Counted from the stretch's first letter, positions 24,014-33,338 are shown. The stretch is DNA of 64,000 nt from Paenibacillus ginsengihumi DSM 21568 (GCF_000380965.1 NZ_KB905564.1:22314-86313); one strand, 5' to 3'. Made by a program: numbers and translations. Notes: generated from the sequence alone by a model not told the origin.

Positions 24014-27000
24014 ATGAAAAACATTTTGAAAATTTTCGGTACAGATTTAAGAAATATAGCAAGGAATCCGGCAGCTTTGATCGTCATAGCTGCTGTTGTC
24101 TTTTTACCGTCACTGTACGCCTGGTTTAACATTATTTCCTCGTGGGACCCTTACTCCAATACGAAGGACGTCCCCATTGCCGTTTCCAATATGGACCGCG
24201 GGACGACATTGGAAGGCAAGGAACTGCGGGTTGGCGATGAAATTATTAAATCGCTGGAGGAAAATGATAAGCTGGGCTGGGTATTCGTAGACGAGCAAGA
24301 GGCGCTGCGCGGGGTGGAGCAAGGCGATTACTATGCCGGAATCGTCATCCCGGAAGATTTCTCGGAGAAGATTACATCCGTCTTGACGAGCAACCCGGAG
24401 AAGCCGGAATTGGATTATTTTATTAATGAAAAAATAAATGCCATTGCGCCTAAGGTGACATCGGCCGGCGCATCCGGCATTGTCGAGAACGTCAGCAGCC
24501 ACTTCGTCAAGGTGGCCAATGGCGCGATATTCAAAGCCTTTAACGAGATGGGTATAGAAATCGAACAAAATCTTCCTGCCATGGAGCGGATGAAGAAGCT
24601 GGTCTTCCAGCTCGAGGCCGATTTGCCGGAAATCGAGCGGATGATCCAGCTTGCACAGACGGACCTGGACAAGGCCGAGCTTATCGTGGGCAAGGTGGAT
24701 GAAGGGCTGGGCAAAGTTAAGGAGATAGGGCAGCATGCCGAGACGCTGGGCCAGCAATTCGAGCAATTGCTTTACGAAGGGGACAGTGTCATAAGGGGAT
24801 ATGCTCCGGCTATTCAGGCCGATCTGCAGACGCTTCAGGAGGTTGCCCGGATGACGGGCGAGCTGACAGATGTGCTGATCGCTTCGGATATCAACGCGGA
24901 TACCCTATTAAGCGGATTAGGGCAGGCCATGGAGCTTATCGATAAAGGTTCGGCAGGGTTGGAAAGGCTGACGGATGTGTTGAAATCGATCGATACTCTG
25001 GTGACGGAGGAAGGAAAGCTGCAGGAGGCTATCCAGGCGCTGATCACGGCCCATGACCGGCTGGGGCAATTAAAGAATGCCATGGCTGCCGCAGTCCGTG
25101 TGCTTAATCAGGGAGAAGAACCGGCACGGGAGCTGATTCAACGAATCCATGACCTTGCCGGGGAAGCAGATCGTCTGATCGGCCAGCTTATTCAGCTTCA
25201 CGACAATCAAATTCTTCCCGCTCTGCAGGAAGCTGTCGAGAAGGCGAAGCAGGGAGCGCCGAAGCTTAAAGAAGGGCTTACTCAACTGCAGGGGAAGGTT
25301 CAGGCGGGCGAGCAGGCGGTGGAGAAGCTGCTGGACATGCCGTTCGATGCCGAACGTGCCAAACAAGATTTGGAGAAGGTCACCTCATGGGTCGATGCCG
25401 GCCATACGGTAACAGGGCGATTAATCAACGGGCTGGAGCGGCTTGACGCATTGACGGGCAAAGACCTTCTGCAGCATCCCGTTACGGTGCTTAAGGAAGT
25501 CCAGAAGCGTCTGGAGAATACGAAGGAAAGACTGGATCAAGCGCTGCAATTGATCGAGAACGGACAGCAGCCTGCGAAGGAGCTGCTTGAGGATATCACG
25601 GGGCTGCTCAAGGAGACGGATCGCCTGCTTGGGGAGGTTATTCAAGCCTACGACCCCGTTGTCATTCCGGCATTGCAGGAGGCGTTGAACCGAGCGGCGG
25701 AGCTTGACAAGCAAGTAAGGGCGGAGATGGATAAGCTGCAGGAAGCAGCGCGGAAGACCGTCACCCTGACGGACAAGATTCTGTCTATAGATACCGGCAA
25801 GGTGAGAACGAAGCTGCTGGAAGGGATGGCCCGAATCGATCGCGGCCAGGCTGCTATAGGCCGTCTGATCGGTGCGTTGGATCAAGCCCAGACAGCCGTG
25901 AAGGATGGAGCGCTGCGCGATGCCGCAGAACGGCTGGAAGCCATACAAGGGCGCCTTCAAACATTGAAGGAAGTGCTGGCCAAGGCTTATGAGGCGGTAG
26001 AGGAAGGCGGAGAGCCTGCAGCAGAGCTCGTTCAACGTGTCAACGAGCTGTCCAAGCAAATCGATCAATCGGTCGGAGAGCTGGTGGAGCTGTACGAGAC
26101 CAAGCTCGCTCCGGCTTTCGATGAGGCGTCTGCGGCCGCACAGCAAACGGTGCGCAAGGCCAACAACGTTATTCACGAAGCCAATGAGGCTCTGCCGGAT
26201 ATTGAGAATCTTCTGTTGAAGGCCGGTGAGGGAGTCGAATTGGGGCAGAAGGAAATTGCTCAAATTCGCGATAAATTTCCCGCTGCCCAAACCAAGCTGA
26301 AGGAGATTGCCGACCGTATCCGCGACTTTGAGAAGAACGGGACACTCGATCAGATCATGGACCTGTTAAGCCTGGATGCCGAGAAGGAAAGCGACTTCTT
26401 CTCCCATCCGATTAAGCTTGAGGAGCACAAGCTGTTCCCGATTCCTAACTATGGTTCGGCCATGTCACCGTTTTTCACTACCTTGTCATTATGGGTCGGC
26501 GCTCTGCTGCTCGTCTCGCTGTTAAGGGCCGATGTGGAGAACAAGCAGGACTATAAGAGCTACGAGGTTTATTTCGGCCGTTTCTTCACCTTCCTGACAT
26601 TGGGGCTGGGGCAGTCGCTTATCGTTACGCTGGGGGATATCTTCCTGCTGAAAACCTATGTAGTCGACAAGGTCTGGTTTGTATTGTTCGGGCTGTTGAT
26701 TAGCGCAGTATTCGTAATGATCGTCTATACGCTTGTTTCCGTATTCGGCAATGTGGGCAAAGCTTTGTCGATCATTCTGCTGGTGCTTCAACTGTCCGGT
26801 TCCGGGGGAACATTCCCAATCCAGATGGCACCGGAATTTTTCCAGAAAATTCATCCGTTCCTGCCCTTCACGCATGCAATCACCATAATGCGGGAGGCGG
26901 TGGGCGGATTGTTGTGGAGCGTCGCCGGGAAGCATGCGCTTATTCTATTCATTTATGTAGGAATCGCATTTCTAATGGGCGTCGCCCTGAAAAAAACATT

Positions 27001-27058
27001 TAACAAATCGAGCGACAAATTTTTGGAGAAAGCCAAAGAAAGCAAGCTGATTCTATAA
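24014..27058 (+). CDS. YhgE/Pip-family membrane protein with three long coiled-coil repeats
   Basis: A large membrane protein of the YhgE/Pip (phage infection protein) family, 1014 aa. An N-terminal helix (ALIVIAAVVFLPSLYAWFNI, about 20-40) opens the YhgE N-terminal domain (SWDPYSNTKDVPIAVSNMDRG). At the C-terminus an ABC-2-like membrane domain with five to six helices starts about residue 820. Between them lies a long extracellular helical region with three copies of a unit of about 149 residues. Each has a (E/Q)EPA(R/K/A)EL(I/L/V) stretch followed by I-LYDxxVIPALQEA-type text (nucleotides about 25117, 25565 and 26012). Related proteins are phage receptors or components near type VII secretion. 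The ATG at 24014 is preferred to the TTG at 24005, with GGGAG upstream. Confidence 0.85.
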   Translation: MKNILKIFGTDLRNIARNPAALIVIAAVVFLPSLYAWFNIISSWDPYSNTKDVPIAVSNMDRGTTLEGKELRVGDEIIKSLEENDKLGWVFVDEQEALRGVEQGDYYAGIVIPEDFSEKITSVLTSNPEKPELDYFINEKINAIAPKVTSAGASGIVENVSSHFVKVANGAIFKAFNEMGIEIEQNLPAMERMKKLVFQLEADLPEIERMIQLAQTDLDKAELIVGKVDEGLGKVKEIGQHAETLGQQFEQLLYEGDSVIRGYAPAIQADLQTLQEVARMTGELTDVLIASDINADTLLSGLGQAMELIDKGSAGLERLTDVLKSIDTLVTEEGKLQEAIQALITAHDRLGQLKNAMAAAVRVLNQGEEPARELIQRIHDLAGEADRLIGQLIQLHDNQILPALQEAVEKAKQGAPKLKEGLTQLQGKVQAGEQAVEKLLDMPFDAERAKQDLEKVTSWVDAGHTVTGRLINGLERLDALTGKDLLQHPVTVLKEVQKRLENTKERLDQALQLIENGQQPAKELLEDITGLLKETDRLLGEVIQAYDPVVIPALQEALNRAAELDKQVRAEMDKLQEAARKTVTLTDKILSIDTGKVRTKLLEGMARIDRGQAAIGRLIGALDQAQTAVKDGALRDAAERLEAIQGRLQTLKEVLAKAYEAVEEGGEPAAELVQRVNELSKQIDQSVGELVELYETKLAPAFDEASAAAQQTVRKANNVIHEANEALPDIENLLLKAGEGVELGQKEIAQIRDKFPAAQTKLKEIADRIRDFEKNGTLDQIMDLLSLDAEKESDFFSHPIKLEEHKLFPIPNYGSAMSPFFTTLSLWVGALLLVSLLRADVENKQDYKSYEVYFGRFFTFLTLGLGQSLIVTLGDIFLLKTYVVDKVWFVLFGLLISAVFVMIVYTLVSVFGNVGKALSIILLVLQLSGSGGTFPIQMAPEFFQKIHPFLPFTHAITIMREAVGGLLWSVAGKHALILFIYVGIAFLMGVALKKTFNKSSDKFLEKAKESKLIL

Positions 27059-27064
27059 CGGATA

Positions 27065-27126
27065 AACGGCCGCCGTATCGTCGACAGAGATAATCTCGAC
27101 GGAAATACGGCGGCCGTTCTTTATTG
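27065..27126. terminator. Bidirectional terminator between the YhgE gene and the Lrp gene
   Basis: AACGGCCGCCGTAT (27065-27078) pairs perfectly with ATACGGCGGCCGTT (27107-27120), with an inner CGTCGA/TCGACG. A T-rich tail follows on the plus strand. Confidence 0.85.
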
Positions 27127-27140
27127 TCAGACCGATCAGT

Positions 27141-27591
27141 TTAAATCAGCAGGCCTCCCCGCTCTTTATACCGTGCGATCAGAACCTCGCTCTGAACATC
27201 CACGATGCCTTCAATCGCCTGCAGCTTCTTGAGATATTGTTCGGCGTGCTCAGGATTGTCCAGCAGGGCATGAACATGCAGATGAGGTTTGCCGCTCATC
27301 TGATACACGTTCGTAATTTCTTCCGCAGAGATCAATTCATCGGCCACCTGCTGCAGCTTGGGCCATTCTACTTCAATGTTAAAGAACATGGACAGCATTT
27401 TTCCCGCTTTAAGAGGATTAACGATGATCGTAAAACGGTCAATGACCCCATCGTTGATTAATTCGTTGATCCGCTCCCGCACGGCCGCGCGGGATCACGA
27501 GACGCCCCAGCTCCGCGTTGCTCAAGCGCCCGTTTTCCGATAAATATTTCAAGATCAGGGTATCGGTTTTATCCAGGTTTTTAAATTGCAT
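27141..27591 (-). pseudogene. Lrp/AsnC-family regulator, frameshifted in the helix-turn-helix
   Basis: Two adjacent frames together encode an Lrp/AsnC-type regulator. The N-terminal part from the ATG at 27591 reads MQFKNLDKTDTLILKYLSEN then GRLSNAELGRLV. The rest, in another frame, reads VRERINELINDGVIDRFTII, continuing through a normal RAM effector-binding domain to 27141. The join at about 27490-27498 falls in the recognition helix. There L-G-R-L-V should continue with a few residues and SRAAVRERI; the bases for SRAAVRERI are present but out of frame, so a few bases are missing. Either the gene is inactive or there is a sequencing error. Intact, it would regulate amino-acid metabolism or transport genes. 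Confidence 0.75.
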
Positions 27592-27705
27592 ATCATCATT
27601 CCTTAAGGTTGAATTTAGCTTTTATTATAACATTTTGTGCCGGAGGAATGGCTATATGCCTTTAGTTTAAGGTGTTTAGATCGCCTATTTTTATCCATTG
27701 GCCTT

Positions 27706-28020
27706 CTAGACCATCGTCTGCCGGCGTTTAAATTCCTCGATGGCCTGATCGTTCATGCGGGCCGGCGTCCAGGCAGGCTCCCAAACGAGCTGGACATTCA
27801 CCTGGTTGACGCCGTCAATGGCGCTGACTTTCTCCTGAACCTCGCCGACAATCTCGTCCGCCAGCGGGCATTCCGGCACGGTCAACGTCATCCGGATGTT
27901 GACATTATTCTTATCGTCGATGTCTACGTTATACACGAGTCCCATATCAACGATATTGATATGAACCTCCGGGTCCAAAATGTCCTCCAGCACAGACCAT
28001 ACTTTGTTTTCCAAGCTCAC
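27706..28020 (-). CDS. MIP18/DUF59-family metal-sulfur cluster assembly protein (SufT/YitW-like)
   Basis: A small 104-aa protein of the DUF59/PaaD-SufT group, involved in maturation of iron-sulfur proteins. The opening LEDILDPEVHINIVDMGLVYNVDID is diagnostic, and MTLTVPECPLADEI carries the reactive Cys conserved in the family. The C-terminal VQLVWEPAWTPARMNDQA is also typical. It appears to start on GTG (28020), with an AGGGGG element upstream at a rather long distance; no in-frame ATG is available. It lies 64 bp downstream of the marR-type gene on the same strand. Confidence 0.88.
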   Translation of the reverse strand: MSLENKVWSVLEDILDPEVHINIVDMGLVYNVDIDDKNNVNIRMTLTVPECPLADEIVGEVQEKVSAIDGVNQVNVQLVWEPAWTPARMNDQAIEEFKRRQTMV

Positions 28021-28084
28021 GGCATCATAAGCCCCCTACCCTCGCATTTAAGCAGCGCTTATGCGATTAGGTTGCTTCCGTGCT

Positions 28085-28564
28085 TCATATCTTATCCGAT
28101 TTCGAATGAATTTTCCGTTCCAGCTGGGCGGAAATTTTGCCGACGATGCGAAACAGCTGCTCGCGCTCTTCTCCCGTCAGCGGCTCCAGCATCTCCTTGA
28201 TCAGCCTGTTGCGCGCTTGCATCGTTTCGACGAGCAGACGGCGGCCCTGCTCCGAAAGCATAGTTCGTACGGTGCGGCGGTCCTCCTCGCTGCGGAGGCG
28301 AACGATCAGCCCGTCTTCCTCAAGCTGGTTCAGGGCGATCGTCGTCGCTCCGGACGACAGCTGCAGCTTCCGGGCGATATCCATCACCATGCAGGGCTCG
28401 TGGCGAAAGACCGTTTTTAAAATATGAAACTTCGTCGGATTCATCCGGAAGGGCGAGTCGCCGTGTGTCGTTTCGAGCACCTTCATTTTATAGCTTAAAA
28501 ACATTTCGGTCATATGGTCGATCGCTTCAAAATGGTTGGCCAGTTCCTCGGTAATATCTCCCAT
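28085..28564 (-). CDS. MarR-family transcriptional regulator of the divergent efflux genes
   Basis: A 159-aa winged-helix repressor. The DNA-binding domain runs from about residue 45 to 105. It includes LKTVFRHEPCMVMDIARKLQLSSGATTIALNQLEEDGLIVRLRSEEDRRTVRTMLSEQGR, with the typical DRR wing. The ATG has the ribosome site GGGAGGAG. It is divergent from an EmrA/EmrB-like efflux pair, and an AT-rich dyad lies between them (28676-28698), so it most likely represses that operon and itself until a toxic ligand binds. Confidence 0.9.
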   Translation of the reverse strand: MGDITEELANHFEAIDHMTEMFLSYKMKVLETTHGDSPFRMNPTKFHILKTVFRHEPCMVMDIARKLQLSSGATTIALNQLEEDGLIVRLRSEEDRRTVRTMLSEQGRRLLVETMQARNRLIKEMLEPLTGEEREQLFRIVGKISAQLERKIHSKSDKI

Positions 28565-28675
28565 TTCCGCTCTCCTCCCGCCAATATTTTCGCAAAATGC
28601 CTATAAAAGCAGTATACAGGATGACTTTGCTCGTTGTGTTCCTTTTTTTTATATGCTAAAGTGTTTCCGATACTA

Positions 28676-28698
28676 AATAACTTTATCACAAAGTAATT
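28676..28698. promoter_or_regulatory. Candidate MarR operator
   Basis: AATAACTTT, five bases, AAAGTAATT forms a near-perfect dyad (28676-28698). It lies 27 bp before the EmrA-like start in the divergent intergenic region. Confidence 0.6.
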
Positions 28699-28724
28699 CA
28701 TTTCATTAATAATGGAGGGAACCG

Positions 28725-29363
28725 ATGATGAAAGGTCGCTTGTTTTTGGTCAACTTTGTTGGCGTCTTGGTGATCGTTGCGCTCGTCCTGGGCGGATTTT
28801 ATTACTATACCCAGTCGTCCCAATATATTAAAACCGAAGATGCCCGCGTAGCCGGGGATATGATGGCGGTGACGGCGCCGGCGGCCGGCAAGCTGTCGAG
28901 CTGGAACGGCAAGGAAGGGGCTGTCGTGACGAAAAACGGCGGGGTAGGCCAAATCGACGGAGACGGCGAACCGCTGTCTGTGGTCGCCCCGATCGGCGGA
29001 ACCATCGTCAAGAATGAAGCTCGGGAAGGACAAGCCGTGCAGACCGGACAGGCGCTCGCCGAAGTGATCGATATGCACAACTTGTATGTGCTGGCCAATA
29101 TCGACGAGACGGACATTAAAGATATCGAGATCGGATCGTCTGTGGACGTGACGGTGGACGGCGACCCGGGCACGATCATCAAAGGGAAGGTCGAAGAGAT
29201 CGGGTATGTGACGAACTCGGTTTTTTCGCTGCTGCCGGCGAGCAACACTAGCGGCAACTACAGCAAGGTGACGCAAAAGGTGCAGGTGAAAATTTCGATC
29301 GCCAATTATGCCGATACGGTGCTGCCGGGGATGAACGCCAAGGTAGTCATTGCGAAAAAATAG
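28725..29363 (+). CDS. HlyD/EmrA-family efflux adaptor
   Basis: Membrane-fusion-type adaptor subunit, 212 aa, anchored by one N-terminal helix (FLVNFVGVLVIVALVLGGFYYY). The biotinyl-lipoyl-like halves are visible: YIKTEDARVAGDMMAVTAPAAGKL, then LSVVAPIGGTIVKNEAREGQAVQTGQALAEVID. A C-terminal beta-barrel follows (SSVDVTVDGDPGTIIKGKVEEIG). It is shorter than Gram-negative EmrA because the long alpha-hairpin is absent, as usual in Firmicutes. The ATG follows TGGAGGGA. It should act with the MFS pump 70 bp downstream. Confidence 0.88.
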   Translation: MMKGRLFLVNFVGVLVIVALVLGGFYYYTQSSQYIKTEDARVAGDMMAVTAPAAGKLSSWNGKEGAVVTKNGGVGQIDGDGEPLSVVAPIGGTIVKNEAREGQAVQTGQALAEVIDMHNLYVLANIDETDIKDIEIGSSVDVTVDGDPGTIIKGKVEEIGYVTNSVFSLLPASNTSGNYSKVTQKVQVKISIANYADTVLPGMNAKVVIAKK

Positions 29364-29432
29364 CTGCCGGCTCATCACACCGGTGTTTGATGCCGCTAAC
29401 GGTTTATGATCTTAAGGAAAGGAGAATCGTCT

Positions 29433-31058
29433 ATGGAATCCAACAGCGCGGCTTCTCCCGCGGAAGGTGGGGGCGGCGTCTCCCGTCACATCCCGCTGCT
29501 CGTCGTGCTTATGCTGGGATTGTTTCTGGCAATCCTGAACCAGACGCTGCTGAACGTCGCTCTGCCGCATATGATGACGGACTTCGGCGTCACGACGACG
29601 ACCATTCAGTGGCTGCTGACCGGTTACATGCTCGTCAACGGGATATTGATTCCGCTGTCCGCATTTCTGATCGAACGCTTCGGAGTGCGGCGTCTGTTTT
29701 TGATGGCGATGCTTTCGTTTACCGTCGGGGCGCTCATCTGCAGCATGGCTTCGCATTTTTCGGTGATGCTGATCGGCCGCCTTATTCAGGCTGTCGGCGG
29801 CGGGGTGCTGACGCCGCTCGTTATGAGCGTTATTTTGTACATTTTCCCGCCGGAAATGCGGGGCAAAGGCATGGGCTTATTCGGCCTGGCCATGATGTTC
29901 GCGCCGGCCGTCGGGCCGACCTTGTCCGGCTGGGTTGTGCAGTATTACGATTGGCATCTTTTGTTTTCGGGGATGATACCTTTAGGCGTCATCGTGCTGC
30001 TGATCGCATTTTTTACGCTGAAAAACATCGAGGAGCCGAGGCAGATCAAGCTCGATTACTTCGGAACAGTTACCTCTCTGCTCGGCGTCGGATCGCTGCT
30101 GTACGGCCTCAGCGAAGCCGGCTCGAAGGGATGGTCCGATCCCGCGGTTATCGCTTTTATCGCCGCGGGCGCCGTGCTGGTTGTGGCATTTGTGATCCAG
30201 CAGGCGCGGTCGGACAAGCCGATGCTCGATATGCGCGTGTTCCGGTACGGCGTATTCTCTTTGTCGACCGTCATCAACGTGTTCGTGACGGCAAGCATGT
30301 TCGCCGGCATGATTTTGCTGCCCGTGTACCTGCAAAATTTGCGCGGGTTTACGCCGCTCGATTCCGGCCTGCTCATGCTGCCCGGCGCGCTGGTCATGAT
30401 GGTTATGTCGCCGGTCTCCGGCGTGCTGTTCGATAAGGTCGGGCCGCGGCCGCTTGCCGTGATCGGGATGATTATTACGACGGTCACCACGTTCGCTTTT
30501 ACGAAGCTGACGCTGGAGACGTCCTACAGCTACATCGTCCTGCTGTACATGATTCGTTACTTCGGCATGTCGCTGCTGATGATGCCGATCATGACGGCGG
30601 GCATGAACCAGCTGCCGCGGCAGCTGGCCAATCACGGCACGGCGATGTCCAATACGCTGCGGCAAATTAGCGGCTCGGTCGGGACGAGCCTGGTGACGAC
30701 GATCTTTACGATGCGCACGAACGCGCACTATGCCGCCTATGCCGACCGGATGAATACGCAGGACCCGGGGTTCATGGATTCGTTCCGTTCGCTCGTGCAG
30801 AGCATGGCGGCTTCCGGACATATGCCGGCCGCGGAGGCGCAGGCTCGCGCCGTCTCGACGCTCGCCGGACAGGCGCAGCTTCATTCAACGGTGATGGGCA
30901 TCAACGACGCCTTCTTCTGGACATCGATCGTCTCGGTCGTCGGGCTGGCCCTCAGCGTGTTCCTGCGGGATGTGCGCAAAGATCCGAAGGTCACGATAAG
31001 GAAGGCGGAGCCCGGGGCTGAAGCGATCCTGCTGCCGGCTGCCTCTCAGACCAGGTAA
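29433..31058 (+). CDS. DHA2-family (EmrB/QacA) multidrug MFS transporter
   Basis: A 541-aa proton-driven exporter with about 14 membrane helices. Motif C (GLAMMFAPAVGPTLSGWVV) and the motif A region (ERFGVRRLFLMAML) are visible, as are LNQTLLNVALPHMMTDFG and the TTTIQWLLTGYML start typical of EmrB. Translation starts at 29433 after AAAGGAGAA; the upstream in-frame codon at 29406 is inside the spacer. It is co-transcribed with the adaptor and followed 39 bp later by a WrbA-like flavoprotein. The substrate is probably a hydrophobic or aromatic drug, inferred from the family. Confidence 0.93.
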   Translation: MESNSAASPAEGGGGVSRHIPLLVVLMLGLFLAILNQTLLNVALPHMMTDFGVTTTTIQWLLTGYMLVNGILIPLSAFLIERFGVRRLFLMAMLSFTVGALICSMASHFSVMLIGRLIQAVGGGVLTPLVMSVILYIFPPEMRGKGMGLFGLAMMFAPAVGPTLSGWVVQYYDWHLLFSGMIPLGVIVLLIAFFTLKNIEEPRQIKLDYFGTVTSLLGVGSLLYGLSEAGSKGWSDPAVIAFIAAGAVLVVAFVIQQARSDKPMLDMRVFRYGVFSLSTVINVFVTASMFAGMILLPVYLQNLRGFTPLDSGLLMLPGALVMMVMSPVSGVLFDKVGPRPLAVIGMIITTVTTFAFTKLTLETSYSYIVLLYMIRYFGMSLLMMPIMTAGMNQLPRQLANHGTAMSNTLRQISGSVGTSLVTTIFTMRTNAHYAAYADRMNTQDPGFMDSFRSLVQSMAASGHMPAAEAQARAVSTLAGQAQLHSTVMGINDAFFWTSIVSVVGLALSVFLRDVRKDPKVTIRKAEPGAEAILLPAASQTR

Positions 31059-31097
31059 GGTATGACGGAAGGAGCCTTTTCGAAAGGAGACATTCGC

Positions 31098-31625
31098 ATG
31101 AAAATATATATTGTGTACGACAGCGAGGGCGGCCATACGGAAGCGTTGGCCGAGGCGATCGCGGAGGGCGCTGCTGGCGTAGCGGGCGCCGAAGTATTCG
31201 TCCATGACGTGAAATCGGCGAATGTATACGAGTTGGCCGACATGGACGCGATCCTGTGGGGCTGCCCGGGCCATTTCGGCACGATCAGCGCCGGCTTGAA
31301 AGCCTGGATCGACAAGCTTGGGTACTTGTGGGCGGAAGGTAAGCTGGTCGATAAAATTGGTGCGGTCTTCTGTACGACGGCGACGGAACACGGCGGACTG
31401 GAATCGACGATGACCAGCTTGATTACACCGATGCTGCACCAGGGGATGATCGTCGTCGGCCTGCCGGGAAGCGTGCCGGAGAATGCGACGTACGGCTCTT
31501 ATTATGGCGTCGGCGTCACTTGTCCGGTAGACCAGAAGGAACCGATCAGCGAGAAAGGGCAGGCGCTGGGTAGAGCGCTCGGCGTAAGGGTCGCGGAGGT
31601 AACCCGTCGATTTGCACGCAGGTAG
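31098..31625 (+). CDS. Flavodoxin-fold NAD(P)H:quinone oxidoreductase, WrbA-like
   Basis: A 175-aa flavoprotein of the flavodoxin/WrbA superfamily, likely to reduce quinones by two electrons. The FMN phosphate loop is [19 protein letters not shown]. The second FMN loop is [22 protein letters not shown], and the third segment is [15 protein letters not shown]. The ATG at 31098 has AAAGGAG eight bases upstream. Its position at the end of the MarR-controlled efflux operon suggests that export and reduction of quinone-like compounds go together. Confidence 0.88.
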   Translation: MKIYIVYDSEGGHTEALAEAIAEGAAGVAGAEVFVHDVKSANVYELADMDAILWGCPGHFGTISAGLKAWIDKLGYLWAEGKLVDKIGAVFCTTATEHGGLESTMTSLITPMLHQGMIVVGLPGSVPENATYGSYYGVGVTCPVDQKEPISEKGQALGRALGVRVAEVTRRFARR

Positions 31626-31661
31626 TTTCTTATGAGCGGCCTGTTGGAAGGAGGGTAAGCG

Positions 31662-32342
31662 ATGGTTATGTTCATAGCCAGCGTGGCGGTCGGGCTGATC
31701 TTGATCGTCGCGCTGCTGGTATATAATATGCAGGCGTTCACGTCTTCCCCTCCGCGAAGAAGCGAGCGGCAATATCCGCTCGATCCGTCTCCCGCAGAGG
31801 AGCCGGTCAGCGCTCGCGGCATCGAAGCGAAGGCGGAGGGAGCTGGCTTGTCCCATGTTCGCCAGGCGGGGGACCAGGAGCCGCCGAGCGCCGCGACGGA
31901 AGCGGCTGGGAACGCAGAAGCGGCAGCGGTGTCCGGCACGGTCGATGCACCCCGGGCGATAGAGGCGGCGCCGAGCGGGGCGATAGTGGGGGCTGAGAGG
32001 GGCGAAGCGGAAGAGGTCCCCTCAGCAGGGGCGGAGGCCGTGTCTGGGGAAGCGGCGCCATTTTGGACGGCAGCGGCGTCCGTAGGGGTGGCCGAAGTGA
32101 ACCGAGCATCCCGGGCGTCGGAAGCAGCCGGAGTCCCCGCCCCCGGCTCCGCTCAGAACTATGACGGCAGAGTCTCCGCAGACAGCGAATACCGCGAGGC
32201 TATACGCCGCCGGCTTCAGCCTCAGCAGCCGGAGAAAGCGTCGGAGCCGGCTGCACAGGAAGCGGCGGCGGACGCTCCGATGAGCGACGGCGATTACCGT
32301 TCGGCGCTGCGCCGATTCGGGAGCCGGGGGAAGCGGGACTAG
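31662..32342 (+). CDS. Membrane-anchored, low-complexity hypothetical protein with twin C-terminal motifs
   Basis: I do not recognise the family. One N-terminal helix (MFIASVAVGLILIVALLVY) is followed by about 140 residues rich in Ala, Glu, Gly, Ser and Pro, likely disordered. Near the C-terminus two related motifs occur, (S)EYREAIRRRLQ and DYRSALRRFG, about 40 residues apart. Such short helices may bind a partner. The ATG has GGAAGGAGG upstream. It is 36 bp after the WrbA-like gene and may be the last gene of that operon. Confidence 0.65.
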   Translation: MVMFIASVAVGLILIVALLVYNMQAFTSSPPRRSERQYPLDPSPAEEPVSARGIEAKAEGAGLSHVRQAGDQEPPSAATEAAGNAEAAAVSGTVDAPRAIEAAPSGAIVGAERGEAEEVPSAGAEAVSGEAAPFWTAAASVGVAEVNRASRASEAAGVPAPGSAQNYDGRVSADSEYREAIRRRLQPQQPEKASEPAAQEAAADAPMSDGDYRSALRRFGSRGKRD

Positions 32343-32523
32343 CAGGAGCAGGCGGGGCGTCCAGGCCGGCGTCCGGGCCGGATAAATGCTCGGCCATCTT
32401 GAAGCGCCGGGGCGTACGGACGAAAACGGGCTACGGCGTTCATCTGCGCAAGGCTTCATGCGGCGGTAAGCACAACGACCCGCAAGCGATTTCGTCCGGC
32501 GTCCTGATCGAGCGCAACGGGCA

Positions 32524-32557
32524 TAAAAAGAAAAACCGCCCAATTCGCGGACGGTTC
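32524..32557 (-). terminator. Terminator of the DeoR gene
   Basis: On the minus strand AACCGTCC pairs with GGGCGGTT (one mismatch), followed by TTTCTTTTT. Confidence 0.75.
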
Positions 32558-32576
32558 TCATTTATGAAGCTTACGC

Positions 32577-33338
32577 TCAGACGGTGATCACATTGACGCC
32601 GGCTTCCCGGAACGATTCGACCTGCAGCCCGGAAGCTTCCGAGCCGGTAATGAACGTATGGATGTCCTCGATTGGCGCGACGTTGTGGAGCGAAACTTTC
32701 CCGATCTTCGTATCGTCGGCGACGACGATGATTTCCTGGGAAGCGCGGATCATCCACTGCTTGGTCGGCACAAGCAGCGCCTCCGGATGGGTCAGCCCGA
32801 ACTTCGGATGGATGGCGGGGGTGCCGATAAAAGCTTTCTGCACATGCAGCGACTTGAGCATCTGATCGGTGTACATGCCGTTCAGCATGAAGCTGGCGTG
32901 ATACAGCGTACCCCCGGTGACGATCACGGTGATATCCGTCGAATCGCGAAGGCTGGCGGCGATGTTGATATCGTTCGTGACGACGGTAATGTTGGAGCGG
33001 CCGATCAAATGCTGGGCGATATGCATCGTCGTCGTCCCCGAGTCAAGAATTACGTGATCGCCGTCTTCGATGAGCGATGCCGCATATTTGCCGATGCGAA
33101 TCTTCTGATCAAGCTGATCGCTGACCCGGTCCTTGAAGGCCGGCTCGATATTGGCCCCTTTATCGACAATGACGCCGCCGTGCGTTCGGCGCAGCAGCCC
33201 TTCCTGTTCAATCTCTGCGAGATCCCTGCGAATGGTAGCCTCATGCACCTGGAATTCCTTGGCCAGAGCGCTGACGGTCGCTACATTCTTCTGTTTGACA
33301 TATTCGACAATGCGCTGTTTTCTCTCCGCTGCAAGCAT
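32577..33338 (-). CDS. DeoR-family transcriptional regulator
   Basis: A 253-aa sugar-phosphate-responsive repressor. The helix-turn-helix is at residues 5-57 (RKQRIVEYVKQKNVATVSALAKEFQVHEATIRRDLAEIEQEG), followed by LLRRTHGGVI. The DeoR sensor domain has ILDSGTTTMHIAQHL (phosphosugar loop), VVTNDINIA and the closing VADDTKIGK. The ATG has GGGGGA upstream. It is divergent from a glycerophosphodiesterase gene. Repeated GAGCA words in the 270-bp region between them are candidate operators, so it probably controls that gene and itself. Confidence 0.92.
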   Translation of the reverse strand: MLAAERKQRIVEYVKQKNVATVSALAKEFQVHEATIRRDLAEIEQEGLLRRTHGGVIVDKGANIEPAFKDRVSDQLDQKIRIGKYAASLIEDGDHVILDSGTTTMHIAQHLIGRSNITVVTNDINIAASLRDSTDITVIVTGGTLYHASFMLNGMYTDQMLKSLHVQKAFIGTPAIHPKFGLTHPEALLVPTKQWMIRASQEIIVVADDTKIGKVSLHNVAPIEDIHTFITGSEASGLQVESFREAGVNVITV

